Shown here one piece after another: positions 12,264 through 19,685 of a DNA stretch of 19,685 nucleotides. Positions within the stretch are counted from its first letter, which is position 1; each line of letters begins with the position of its first letter. Source of the stretch: Flavobacteriales bacterium UBA1937 (GTDB taxonomy: Bacteria > Bacteroidota > Bacteroidia > Flavobacteriales > Weeksellaceae); the NCBI GenBank assembly GCA_002337005.1, contig DDFD01000095.1, positions 1 through 19,685 of the forward strand, in the 5' to 3' direction. The notes beneath the pieces are model-generated. The model was not told where the DNA came from and searched no databases. It worked only from the letters and a program-made list of their open reading frames with translations. The position numbers and the translations under genes are program-made.

Positions 12264-13628
12264 ATGAATTTAAAAACCAGAATAGCCCTTAACCTAAGTA
12301 TTGCATTTTCTATTATTATGGGAATTGTGATGACGGTGATTTATATTTCTTTTGCTAATTTCAGAAAAGCAGAATTCAAAGAAAATCTAGAACATAGTGC
12401 TGTAGTAACCGCTAATTATATTTCTAAACTACCTCAGAAAGTATTAAATAATGATGATAAAACGGTAGATGATATTAATAATAATGAAGATGATTTTTTG
12501 ATTAAAGAAAAAATTCTGGTCTTTAATAATGAGAAAAACCTTATCTTTTCTAATGTGCTAGACGAAAGATTGGTTTGGGATAATTCTCATCTGAATACTC
12601 TAGACAAGAAAAAAAAGATTTTTTGGATTAATGATTATCAAGAAAATATTGGGATTAAAACAAAAATTAGAGGAGATTTTTTTTACATACTCACTTCTGC
12701 GGAAGATATAAATGGTAATGCAAAACTTAATTTTTTAAAAATTTTATTGATTTCTATTTTTCTTATAAGTCTTGCATTTATTTGGGTCTTCAGTTTTTAC
12801 TTCATGAAAAAACAATTGAAACCACTAGATGATTTCAAAGACAAAATTACCGATGTTACTTCTCATCAATTAACCATCCAGTTGCCAGAGCAGAAATCTG
12901 ACAACGAAATTAATGTGCTAATAAAAGCCTTTAATACAATGATGAAAAGGCTGAACGAAGCTTTTTTGGCTCAAAAAGAATTTACAACCAGCGCTTCTCA
13001 CGAGATTAAAACTCCGCTTACCAGAATGTCTTTTCAGTTAGAAAATTTGTCTAATCTGATTAAAGAAGAAAAATCTAAAGATTATATAAATTCTATTCAG
13101 AATGAGGTTTTTCAACTTTCAGACACCGTAAATTCACTTTTAATTCTTTCTAAAGTAGAAGAAGGGCATGATGTGCACTTCGAAAATGTGAGAATGGATG
13201 AGATTGTTTTTGATGCTTTTAGCAAAGTCAAAAAGAATTTTAAAGAATTTGAAATGGATTTTGAAATCAAAGAACAAAGCGCAGATGGAGATTTAACAAT
13301 TAAAGGAATCAAATCCTTATTAGAAATTGTATTCATTAATCTTCTAAAAAACGTATGCCTCTATTCTTATGAACCGAAAGCCAAGGTAGAAATCTCTGAA
13401 ACTGATGACGAGATTGTGGTGAAAGTAATAAATGAAGGCGAAGTACTTTCAGAAGAGGATCAAATAAAAATTTTCGAAGCTTTCCGAAGAGGGAAGAACT
13501 CTCAGAATATTTCAGGTTCTGGATTGGGGCTTAGGATTTCAAAAAGGATTATGGATTTTCACCACGGCGAAATATTTTATTCTTCGGATAAAAACCATAA
13601 TATTTTCACTATTAATTTTCCAATTTAA
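12264..13628 (+). CDS. HAMP sensor histidine kinase of the metal efflux module
   Basis: A 454-residue membrane kinase: TM1 (about 8-31), a periplasmic sensor loop (about 32-155), TM2 (about 157-181), HAMP (about 182-235), the H-box SASHEIKTPLTR with the phosphorylated His246, and the ATPase domain with the N-box INLLKNVCLY, an F-box around IFEAFRRG and the glycine loop SGSGLGLRI. It most likely senses a metal in the envelope and phosphorylates the adjacent regulator. The sensor loop has no cysteine and few histidines, so the ligand cannot be read from it. The ATG follows the regulator stop by 3 bp: cotranscribed and perhaps coupled. Confidence 0.92.
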   Translation: MNLKTRIALNLSIAFSIIMGIVMTVIYISFANFRKAEFKENLEHSAVVTANYISKLPQKVLNNDDKTVDDINNNEDDFLIKEKILVFNNEKNLIFSNVLDERLVWDNSHLNTLDKKKKIFWINDYQENIGIKTKIRGDFFYILTSAEDINGNAKLNFLKILLISIFLISLAFIWVFSFYFMKKQLKPLDDFKDKITDVTSHQLTIQLPEQKSDNEINVLIKAFNTMMKRLNEAFLAQKEFTTSASHEIKTPLTRMSFQLENLSNLIKEEKSKDYINSIQNEVFQLSDTVNSLLILSKVEEGHDVHFENVRMDEIVFDAFSKVKKNFKEFEMDFEIKEQSADGDLTIKGIKSLLEIVFINLLKNVCLYSYEPKAKVEISETDDEIVVKVINEGEVLSEEDQIKIFEAFRRGKNSQNISGSGLGLRISKRIMDFHHGEIFYSSDKNHNIFTINFPI

Positions 13629-13630
13629 GA

Positions 13631-13688
13631 TTTTAAGAGCTTTTTAATTTTTTTTAAAGTAGGTTTTAATTTGACAAACTGATTTTTG
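13631..13688 (+). promoter_or_regulatory. Candidate operator and promoter for the efflux operon
   Basis: In the 77-bp gap between kinase and tolC-like gene, TTTTAA occurs at 13631, 13642, 13652 and 13664: steps of 11, 10 and 12 bp, about one helical turn. Just downstream, GATTTTTG (13681-13688) is one base off the -7 consensus and 17 bp before the ATG. It has no -33 element, as expected if a bound regulator replaces that contact. OmpR-family regulators commonly bind direct repeats at this spacing. AT-richness makes chance occurrence possible. Confidence 0.4.
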
Positions 13689-13705
13689 CGGCATAAAAAT
13701 TAGTT

Positions 13706-14950
13706 ATGAGAATTAAAATTTTAATGTTTTTTTTGGGCAGTTCCATTGGTGTTTTTGCCCAGAAGAGTATGACATTACGGCAATGTGAAGAAGCTTTTAG
13801 AAGTAACAATTTACAATTATTGGCAGAGCAGTATAATATTTCGCAGGCAGATGCAGATATTATTCAAGCAAAAATCTGGGATTTACCACAAATTTCTTTT
13901 ACAGGAAATGCTTATAATCCTGAAGATAGAAGGACTATTGATATTCGGCATTCTAAAGATGTAGAAATACAGCAGCTCTTTGTGCTAGGTGGAAAAAGAA
14001 AAAAAGAAGTAGAGTTTGCTAAAACTAACAAAGAATTAGCGCAGCTTCAATACAACCAATTATTGGTAGATTTGCGCTCGCAGATTAGACAGACGTACTA
14101 TTCTCTCTACTATGATGGTAGAAAAATTCTTAGAATAGACAATCAACTCAGTTTTTTAAATGATTTATTAAAAGCGTATAAAGTACAAACCGCTAAAGGA
14201 AATATCTCTTTGAAGGATGAAGTGCGCTTGCAAACTTTAGTTTTAGGTTTAAATAGAGATAAGACAGAGGTTACTAATAGTATTTTGACATCTCAGAATG
14301 CTCTTAGAATTCTTACAGGTATTAGTGAGAATATCTTACCAGATTTATCTATAGAAGAAGCAAAAGATTTATTAGATGATGTTCCGCTAATTTCTCTAAA
14401 TGATTTACAGAAAAGAGCAGAACAGAATAATGCAGAATACCAATTTGCGCTTAAAACAATAGAAAGTAGTAAAGCATATTACAATTGGCAAAAATCACTC
14501 AATACACCAGACTTAACCGCAGGATTACAGTATAGCCAGTTGGGAGGTTCGTTTAAAAATGAACTTAATTTTATGATTGGAATTCCTATACCACTTTGGA
14601 AACAAAACAAAGGGAATATACAGAAAGCTCAATTTATTTCAGAACAAAGCCAAAAAAACGCTGAGTTCAAAAAAAATGAGCTTTATAACCAAGTTGCTTT
14701 GGCGTATCAGACTTGGGAAAATCAATACAATCAATTAATGAGTATTACTCCGAAAGATTTAGATAATCTGGAAGCGGTGTATAAAGGTATGCAAGATAAT
14801 TTCAGAAAAGGAAATGTTTCTCTTATAGAATTTACAGATTTTTCGGACAGTTATAACGAAAGCGTTTTGCAAATGAACGAAATGAAAAAGCAAATTATGA
14901 TTTCCGCAGAAGAACTCAATCGTTTAACTCAAACTCAAATTTTTAAATAA
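13706..14950 (+). CDS. TolC-family outer membrane efflux protein (CzcC-like)
   Basis: A 414-residue outer membrane factor: signal peptide (about 1-18, ending VFAQ), then the two long, coiled-coil helical repeats typical of TolC-type channels, with TLRQCEEAFRSNNLQLLAEQ at the start and QVALAYQTWENQYNQL and FRKGNVSLIEFTDF in the second half. It forms the trimeric outer membrane exit duct of the tripartite pump. It has the length of CzcC/CusC relatives and the position of czcC, first of the C-B-A genes. Its stop overlaps the next start by one base (TAATG), so translation is probably coupled. Confidence 0.9.
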   Translation: MRIKILMFFLGSSIGVFAQKSMTLRQCEEAFRSNNLQLLAEQYNISQADADIIQAKIWDLPQISFTGNAYNPEDRRTIDIRHSKDVEIQQLFVLGGKRKKEVEFAKTNKELAQLQYNQLLVDLRSQIRQTYYSLYYDGRKILRIDNQLSFLNDLLKAYKVQTAKGNISLKDEVRLQTLVLGLNRDKTEVTNSILTSQNALRILTGISENILPDLSIEEAKDLLDDVPLISLNDLQKRAEQNNAEYQFALKTIESSKAYYNWQKSLNTPDLTAGLQYSQLGGSFKNELNFMIGIPIPLWKQNKGNIQKAQFISEQSQKNAEFKKNELYNQVALAYQTWENQYNQLMSITPKDLDNLEAVYKGMQDNFRKGNVSLIEFTDFSDSYNESVLQMNEMKKQIMISAEELNRLTQTQIFK

Positions 14951-16044
14951 TGAATACTTACAAATATATAGGATTAGCCATCGTAACCACCATTTTTTTC
15001 TGGGGTTGTAATAAAGATAAAATAGAAGACAAATTACCTATACAAAAAGGATTTGTTATAAGTAATGAAATGATGAAGACGACCACTGTAGAAAAAGTGC
15101 AAAATAATTTTGTGGAAACAGAAATGAGTTTTTATGGAAAAATATCTGCGGATAAAAATCAGTACATAGATATCTATCCTTTGGTAGGAGGTAATGTAAT
15201 GTCTGTAAATGTAGAGTTGGGAGATTATGTACATAAAGGTCAAGTGTTGGCAACCATTCGTTCTACTGAAGTAGCAGGATTTCAAAAAGATTTAAGTGAT
15301 GCCAGAACCGAAGTAGCGGTAGCAGAAAACAACTTGAGAGTAGCTCAAGATTTATATTCCGGAAAGCTCAATACAGAAAAAGATGTACTAGAAGCTAAAA
15401 GCCAACTTCAGAAAGCGAATGATGAACTAAGAAGAAGCCAATCTGTAAACCAAGTTTATAATATTAAAAACGGAAATATTTACAGTGTAATAGCTCCAAT
15501 ATCGGGTTATATTGTTCAAAAAAATATCAATAAAGATATGCAGTTGAGAAGTGACCGAAGTGATAATATCTTTGATGTAGCCAATACTACCAATGTATGG
15601 GCAATTGTAAACATTAACGAAAGTGATATTAATAAAGTTTCTCTAGGGATGAAAGCTAAAGTTTTTACATTAGCAAATCCTTCCAAAATTTTTACTGGAA
15701 CTATTGATAAAATTTTTAAAATCATAGACCCAGAAACCAATGCTATGCAAGCAAGAGTAGTGCTAGAAAATGCTACCGGACAGCTTATACCAGAAAGCAA
15801 AGCAACCATTAAAGTTCTTAAAACAGAAAACACAAGGGCAATATCTATTCCAAAAGAGGCATTAATTTTTGATGACAACAGATATTTTGTAGTGGTTTTT
15901 AAGTCTCAAAGCGATGTAAAAATACAGGAAGTAAAACTAGATAAAGAAACAGGTAGTAGAGCATATATTTCAGAGGGTCTGCACCAAGGTGACCAAGTGA
16001 TTACCAATAATCAGTTGTTTATTTACAGAGCATTAAGCGAATAA
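14950..16044 (+). CDS. RND efflux periplasmic adaptor lipoprotein (CzcB-like)
   Basis: A 364-residue membrane fusion protein. A hydrophobic leader ends FFWGC, so Cys20 is the likely lipidation site. The biotinyl-lipoyl half-motif PLVGGNVMSVNVELGDYVHKGQ, an alpha-helical hairpin (about 111-160), the second lipoyl half around VIAPISGYIVQK and the beta-barrel domain follow in normal order. It links the inner membrane pump to the TolC channel in the periplasm. I see no His-rich or Met-rich metal-binding extension of the kind found in some CzcB/CusB proteins. A 50-bp gap separates it from the pump gene. Confidence 0.9.
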   Translation: MNTYKYIGLAIVTTIFFWGCNKDKIEDKLPIQKGFVISNEMMKTTTVEKVQNNFVETEMSFYGKISADKNQYIDIYPLVGGNVMSVNVELGDYVHKGQVLATIRSTEVAGFQKDLSDARTEVAVAENNLRVAQDLYSGKLNTEKDVLEAKSQLQKANDELRRSQSVNQVYNIKNGNIYSVIAPISGYIVQKNINKDMQLRSDRSDNIFDVANTTNVWAIVNINESDINKVSLGMKAKVFTLANPSKIFTGTIDKIFKIIDPETNAMQARVVLENATGQLIPESKATIKVLKTENTRAISIPKEALIFDDNRYFVVVFKSQSDVKIQEVKLDKETGSRAYISEGLHQGDQVITNNQLFIYRALSE

Positions 16045-16094
16045 TAATGATTGAGTTTTTTCTATCATCAATAATTACTCATTAAACATCATCT

Positions 16095-19000
16095 ATGAAT
16101 AAATTTATTAAAAATATTATTGCATTCTCAATCAAAAACAAAGCGTTTACGTTTTTTTGGGTTGGGATTTTAGCAATTGCAGGATTTGTTAGTTTTAAAA
16201 ATATGCCTATTGATGCATTTCCAGATGTTACCAATACGCAAATTGTCATCATTACACAATGGAACGGAAGAAGTGCCGAAGAAGTAGAGCGCTTTGTAAC
16301 TACGCCTATAGAGTTGTCTATGAGCCCTGTGCAAAAGAAAACATCAGTAAGAAGTACCACTATGTTTGGACTTTCTATTATTAAAATTATTTTTGATGAT
16401 GGAGTAGATGATACTTTTGCAAGGATTCAGGTAAATAATCAACTGAGAACAGTTTCTCTACCAGAAGGTGCAGAACCAGATGTACAACCGCCTTATGGAC
16501 CTACAGGAGAAATCTATAGATATGTACTTAAAAGTCCTAAAAGAGATTCTAGAGAATTACTTACTTTACAAAATTGGGTAGTAGATAGAGCATTGCGCGG
16601 AGTACCTGGCGTAGCAGATATTAATGTTTTTGGTGGTCAGGATAAAATTTTTGAGTTAAGTATAGACCCCAGAAAATTAGATACATTTAGTTTAACAACA
16701 TCAGAGGTTTATGATGCGGTTTCTAAAAGCAATCTAAATGTAGGAGGAGACGTTATCGAAAAAAGTGGTCAGTCTTATGTAGTAAGAGGTATTGGCTTGC
16801 TGAAGTCTATCCAAGATATAGAAAATGTAGTTATTAAAAATGATAATGGAAATCCTGTTTTGGTTAAAAATGTGGCCAATGTACACGAAGGTTCTATGTC
16901 TAGAGTAGGACAAGCTGCTTACAATAATGGTAAAGATGATGTGGAAGGAATTATTGTAATGCGTAAAGGTGAAAATCCTGAAGAAGTAATAAAATTAGTT
17001 AAAGACAAAATAGAAGAACTCAATACTAAAATTCTACCGAAAGATGTACAGTTAGAAACATTTTATAATAGAGAAACCTTGATGGATTTTACCACCAAAA
17101 CTGTCATGCATAATTTGCTAGAAGGTATTATTTTGGTTACCGTTGTGGTATTTCTGTTTATGGCAGACTGGCGAACTACAGTAATTGTTTCTATTATTAT
17201 TCCACTATCATTGCTCTTTGCATTTTTATGTCTTAGAATGGCGGATATGAGTGCTAATTTACTTTCGCTAGGTGCAGTAGATTTTGGGATAATCATAGAT
17301 GGAGCTGTAGTGATGGTAGAAGGCGTTTTTGTGATGCTAGACCAAAAAGCTCACAAATATGGGATGGAGCGTTTCAATAAAATGGCTAAAGCAGGCTGGA
17401 TTAAAAACACGGGTACAGGTCTAGGAAAAGCAATTTTCTTCTCGAAAATGATTATCATTACATCATTACTTCCCATTTTTGCTTTTCAGAAAGTAGAGGG
17501 AAAAATGTTTTCGCCCTTAGCTTATACTCTTGGTTTTGCATTAATGGGAGCTTTAATTTTCACATTAACATTAGTTCCTGTTCTCAGTCATCTTTTGCTT
17601 AATAAAAATGTGAGAGAAAAGCACAATGTTTTTGTTATTTTTTGGGATAAACTCGTAGAGAAAGGCTTTATGCTTACTTTCAGAAACAAAAAAATGAGTC
17701 TGATGGTAGCGTTAGGATTATTGGTAACTACTTTATTTTCTGCTACCTTTTTAGGAACAGAATTTTTACCTCAGTTAAATGAAGGTTCTCTTTGGATTAC
17801 CGCAGAAATGCCCATGAGTACGAGTTTAAACCAAAGTTTAAAAACAGCTGATAAACTGAAACAAGAAATATTGAAATTTCAAGAAGTAACGGGAGTTATC
17901 GCTCAAACAGGTAGAAGTAATGATGGCACAGATCCTAATGGTTTCGGATTCGTGCAATTTGCTGTGAATTTGAAGCCAAAAGAAGAATGGTCAAGGAAAA
18001 TTTCCATGGAAAAATTAATAGATGAAATAGATTATAAATTAAAACAATACCAAGGGATTACCTATAATTATTCTCAGCCTATCTCTGATAATGTGGCGGA
18101 AGCAGTGGCTGGTTTCAAGGCAGAAAATGGGATTAAAATCTATGGAGATAATCTAAATACATTAGATAAATACGCCAAACAAGTTTTAGCTGCCATCAAA
18201 GATGTTCCAGGAGTTAAAGAACCTGGTATTATCAAAAATATTGGTCAGCCAGAAGAAACAGTGATTCTAGATAGAGATAAAATGGCAATGTATAATGTTT
18301 CTCTTACAGATGCGCAATCGGTCTTAGAAACTGCTTTCGGAGGAAAAACTGCATCTACTTTGTATGATGGAGAAAGGAAATTTGACATCAGGATTCGTTA
18401 TGAACAAGAATACCGAAAAGACGAAAAAGATTTGGAAAGGTTAATGGTGCCTACTCAAGACGGAACCTTAATTCCGTTAAAAGAAATCAGCGAAATTCGC
18501 CAAGAAAATGGAGCAGCATTTATCTACCGAGATGGTATTAAAAGATATATTGGGATTAAATTCTCTATCAGGGACCGTGATTTGGGAAGCACAATTGCTG
18601 AAGCACAAAAAAATGTAGATAAAATAAAGCTTCCAGATGGTTATTCTTTCGGGTGGACAGGTCAGTTCGAAAACCAACAAAGAGCTACCAAAAGGTTGGG
18701 GCAAGTAGTTCCTGTGAGTTTATTGGGTATTTTTCTTCTCCTTTTTATCCTTTTCGGGAATATCAAAGACTCTCTTTTGGTATTAGCCAATGTTCCATTT
18801 GCGTTAATCGGAGGAATTATCGCCTTGCATCTTACAGGAATGAATTTTGGGATTTCTGCGGGAGTAGGTTTTATTGCACTTTTTGGAATTTGTATTCAAA
18901 ACGGAGTAATTCTGCTTTCAGAATTTCATCAAAATATTAAATCTGGAATGGATGTAGCTAAAGGAATTTTTGAAGGAGTAAGAGTGAGAACTCGCCCAGT

Positions 19001-19193
19001 AGTAATGACCGCTTTGATGGCGTCTATAGGATTGTTACCAGCAGCAATCTCTAGCGGAATTGGGTCAGAATTCCAAAAACCATTAGCCATTGTGATTATA
19101 GGAGGTCTGGTTACTGCCACCATTCTTACATTGCTCATATTCCCGATTGTTTTTTGGATTTTCAATAGAACAAAGAATGAGGAAATAAGTTAA
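16095..19193 (+). CDS. Heavy-metal RND efflux pump, CzcA/CusA family
   Basis: The 1032-residue inner membrane pump drives metal export with the proton gradient. The N-terminus (NIIAFSIKNKAFTFFWVGIL, then MPIDAFPDVTNTQIVI) is the family signature. TM4 carries DFGIIIDGAVVMVE at 396-409, with Asp396, Asp402 and Glu409, equivalent in order and spacing to the CzcA proton-relay acids. That motif is typical of divalent-cation pumps (zinc, cobalt, cadmium) rather than copper/silver CusA. A large periplasmic loop follows each of TM1 and TM7; the second half begins near 18660 and ends in a normal TM12. Length is that of the family. It is the last gene of the C-B-A set; only AT-rich sequence lies between its stop and the tuf promoters. 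Confidence 0.93.
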   Translation: MNKFIKNIIAFSIKNKAFTFFWVGILAIAGFVSFKNMPIDAFPDVTNTQIVIITQWNGRSAEEVERFVTTPIELSMSPVQKKTSVRSTTMFGLSIIKIIFDDGVDDTFARIQVNNQLRTVSLPEGAEPDVQPPYGPTGEIYRYVLKSPKRDSRELLTLQNWVVDRALRGVPGVADINVFGGQDKIFELSIDPRKLDTFSLTTSEVYDAVSKSNLNVGGDVIEKSGQSYVVRGIGLLKSIQDIENVVIKNDNGNPVLVKNVANVHEGSMSRVGQAAYNNGKDDVEGIIVMRKGENPEEVIKLVKDKIEELNTKILPKDVQLETFYNRETLMDFTTKTVMHNLLEGIILVTVVVFLFMADWRTTVIVSIIIPLSLLFAFLCLRMADMSANLLSLGAVDFGIIIDGAVVMVEGVFVMLDQKAHKYGMERFNKMAKAGWIKNTGTGLGKAIFFSKMIIITSLLPIFAFQKVEGKMFSPLAYTLGFALMGALIFTLTLVPVLSHLLLNKNVREKHNVFVIFWDKLVEKGFMLTFRNKKMSLMVALGLLVTTLFSATFLGTEFLPQLNEGSLWITAEMPMSTSLNQSLKTADKLKQEILKFQEVTGVIAQTGRSNDGTDPNGFGFVQFAVNLKPKEEWSRKISMEKLIDEIDYKLKQYQGITYNYSQPISDNVAEAVAGFKAENGIKIYGDNLNTLDKYAKQVLAAIKDVPGVKEPGIIKNIGQPEETVILDRDKMAMYNVSLTDAQSVLETAFGGKTASTLYDGERKFDIRIRYEQEYRKDEKDLERLMVPTQDGTLIPLKEISEIRQENGAAFIYRDGIKRYIGIKFSIRDRDLGSTIAEAQKNVDKIKLPDGYSFGWTGQFENQQRATKRLGQVVPVSLLGIFLLLFILFGNIKDSLLVLANVPFALIGGIIALHLTGMNFGISAGVGFIALFGICIQNGVILLSEFHQNIKSGMDVAKGIFEGVRVRTRPVVMTALMASIGLLPAAISSGIGSEFQKPLAIVIIGGLVTATILTLLIFPIVFWIFNRTKNEEIS

Positions 19194-19300
19194 ATAATAA
19201 TTAAATTTGTTACTAAAAAATATTTAGATGCTTTTTGGGTGATTTTTTGTTAAACTTGTCTAAAAAAGAAATATAAATTTCGTAAACGAAAATAAATTCA

Positions 19301-19308
19301 TAAATTTG
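19301..19308 (+). promoter_or_regulatory. Candidate upstream tuf promoter box (P1)
   Basis: TAAATTTG, a perfect TAnnTTTG; 19 bp upstream lies TTC (19279-19281) instead of TTG. The leader to tuf would be about 140 nt. The rest of the 262-bp gap (19194-19455) shows short, weak stems only (for example TTTCG 19278-19282 with CGAAA 19287-19291) and no convincing terminator for the efflux operon. Confidence 0.5.
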
Positions 19309-19404
19309 TACCCTCAAAAAACAAATAATATCATAGTGTCAAATAGATTGAAACTGAATATTGAATTTTTTTTAATAAAAAGATTTTGATATTCAAAAAA
19401 TCAC

Positions 19405-19412
19405 TATATTTG
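19405..19412 (+). promoter_or_regulatory. Candidate proximal tuf promoter box (P2)
   Basis: TATATTTG, the same octamer as in the tRNA cluster promoter, 43 bp before the tuf ATG. The nearest TTG (19386-19388) is only 16 bp upstream, shorter than the preferred spacing. Confidence 0.6.
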
Positions 19413-19455
19413 CGCACTGAAAATTTCAATAGTTAATAAATTAAATATTAAAATC

Positions 19456-19685
19456 ATGGCAAAGGAAACGTTTAATCGTAACAAACCACACTTAAACATT
19501 GGTACTATTGGTCACGTTGACCATGGTAAAACTACCCTTACTGCTGCTATTACTAAAGTATTAGCTGAGAAAGGATTAGCTGAAATGAAAGACTTCTCTT
19601 CAATTGACTCTGCTCCAGAAGAAAAAGAAAGAGGTATCACAATTAATACTGCTCACGTAGAGTACGAAACTGTTAACAGACACTA
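19456..19685 (+). CDS. tuf: Elongation factor Tu (5' part)
   Basis: The first 76 residues of EF-Tu, cut by the window edge. EF-Tu with GTP carries aminoacyl-tRNA to the ribosome. The N-terminus MAKETFNRNKPHLNIGTIGH leads into the P-loop GHVDHGKT (19-26); Asp51 and the switch I segment EKERGITI with Thr62 are present. The ATG is clear from homology. No Shine-Dalgarno sequence is seen. In E. coli tufB, the gene follows the Thr-Tyr-Gly-Thr tRNAs directly; here it is 7.9 kb away and carries its own promoter boxes. Confidence 0.97.
   Translation, partial: MAKETFNRNKPHLNIGTIGHVDHGKTTLTAAITKVLAEKGLAEMKDFSSIDSAPEEKERGITINTAHVEYETVNRH

Noticed and set aside
15516..15878. 120-residue minus-strand open frame
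   Set aside because: It lies entirely inside the adaptor gene in the opposite strand and has no promoter or recognisable domain.
16045..16084. Terminator or attenuator between adaptor and pump genes
   Set aside because: TAATGA and TCATTA can pair, but the stem is 6 bp with a 28-nt loop and no T run after it.
16095..19193. Copper/silver CusA assignment of the RND pump
   Set aside because: TM4 carries DFGxxxDGAVVMVE, the pattern of divalent-cation pumps; I could not identify the methionine set expected of CusA. The exact metal is still unproven.
11490..19455. Duplicated tRNA-Thr(GGT) 3' end as an attachment site flanking the efflux module
   Set aside because: By eye, no copy of the T-arm or acceptor sequence occurs between the pump stop and tuf.
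1..19685. CRISPR arrays, insertion sequences, phage genes, riboswitches
   Set aside because: No spaced identical repeats of CRISPR size, no transposase or phage-like protein, and no long structured leader were seen.

Overview
The window is a 19.7 kb, AT-rich piece of a Bacteroidota chromosome, most likely class Flavobacteriia and probably family Weeksellaceae (Chryseobacterium/Cloacibacterium-like; the genus is a guess). Evidence: a PorP/SprF-family type IX secretion protein, the Bacteroidota promoter type (TTG, about 19-21 bp, TAnnTTTG) in front of many genes, almost no Shine-Dalgarno sequences, several TTG start codons, tRNA genes without an encoded CCA, and Bacteroidota-typical DUF3822 and DUF6370 proteins.

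Layout. 1-9176 is a mosaic of short housekeeping units on both strands: end of an unknown gene, PorP/SprF protein, hemW, murI and a small membrane protein; then, on the minus strand, DUF3822-rsmD; a secreted DUF6370 protein; on the minus strand a YfcE-like phosphoesterase and an Smr-domain protein; then truA, a small membrane protein and an ABC exporter as one plus-strand unit. Four boundaries here carry short tracts of 7-bp repeats, and a 91-bp inverted-repeat element follows the exporter.

9396-11546 is the translation block: rpsU with a consensus promoter and a strong terminator, xerC, hpf/raiA, and four tRNA genes in the order Thr(TGT)-Tyr(GTA)-Gly(TCC)-Thr(GGT). The start of tuf follows at 19456. 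This is the gene order of the E. coli thrU-tyrU-glyT-thrT-tufB locus.

11580-19193 lies between the last tRNA and tuf and is a complete heavy-metal efflux module: an OmpR-type response regulator and HAMP sensor kinase, then TolC-like outer membrane channel, lipoprotein adaptor and a CzcA/CusA-type RND pump (the C-B-A order of czc operons). The kinase probably senses an envelope metal signal, and the regulator probably acts at the 77-bp kinase-tolC gap, where four TTTTAA boxes occur about one helical turn apart. The pump has the DFGxxxDGAVVMVE motif of the divalent-cation type, so zinc, cobalt or cadmium is a better guess than copper or silver.

No CRISPR array, phage or insertion sequence is seen. 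The points most worth a second look are the efflux module splitting an otherwise conserved tRNA-tuf neighbourhood, the heptanucleotide repeat tracts, the 91-bp element, and a terminator-like hairpin wedged 4 nt in front of a tRNA gene.
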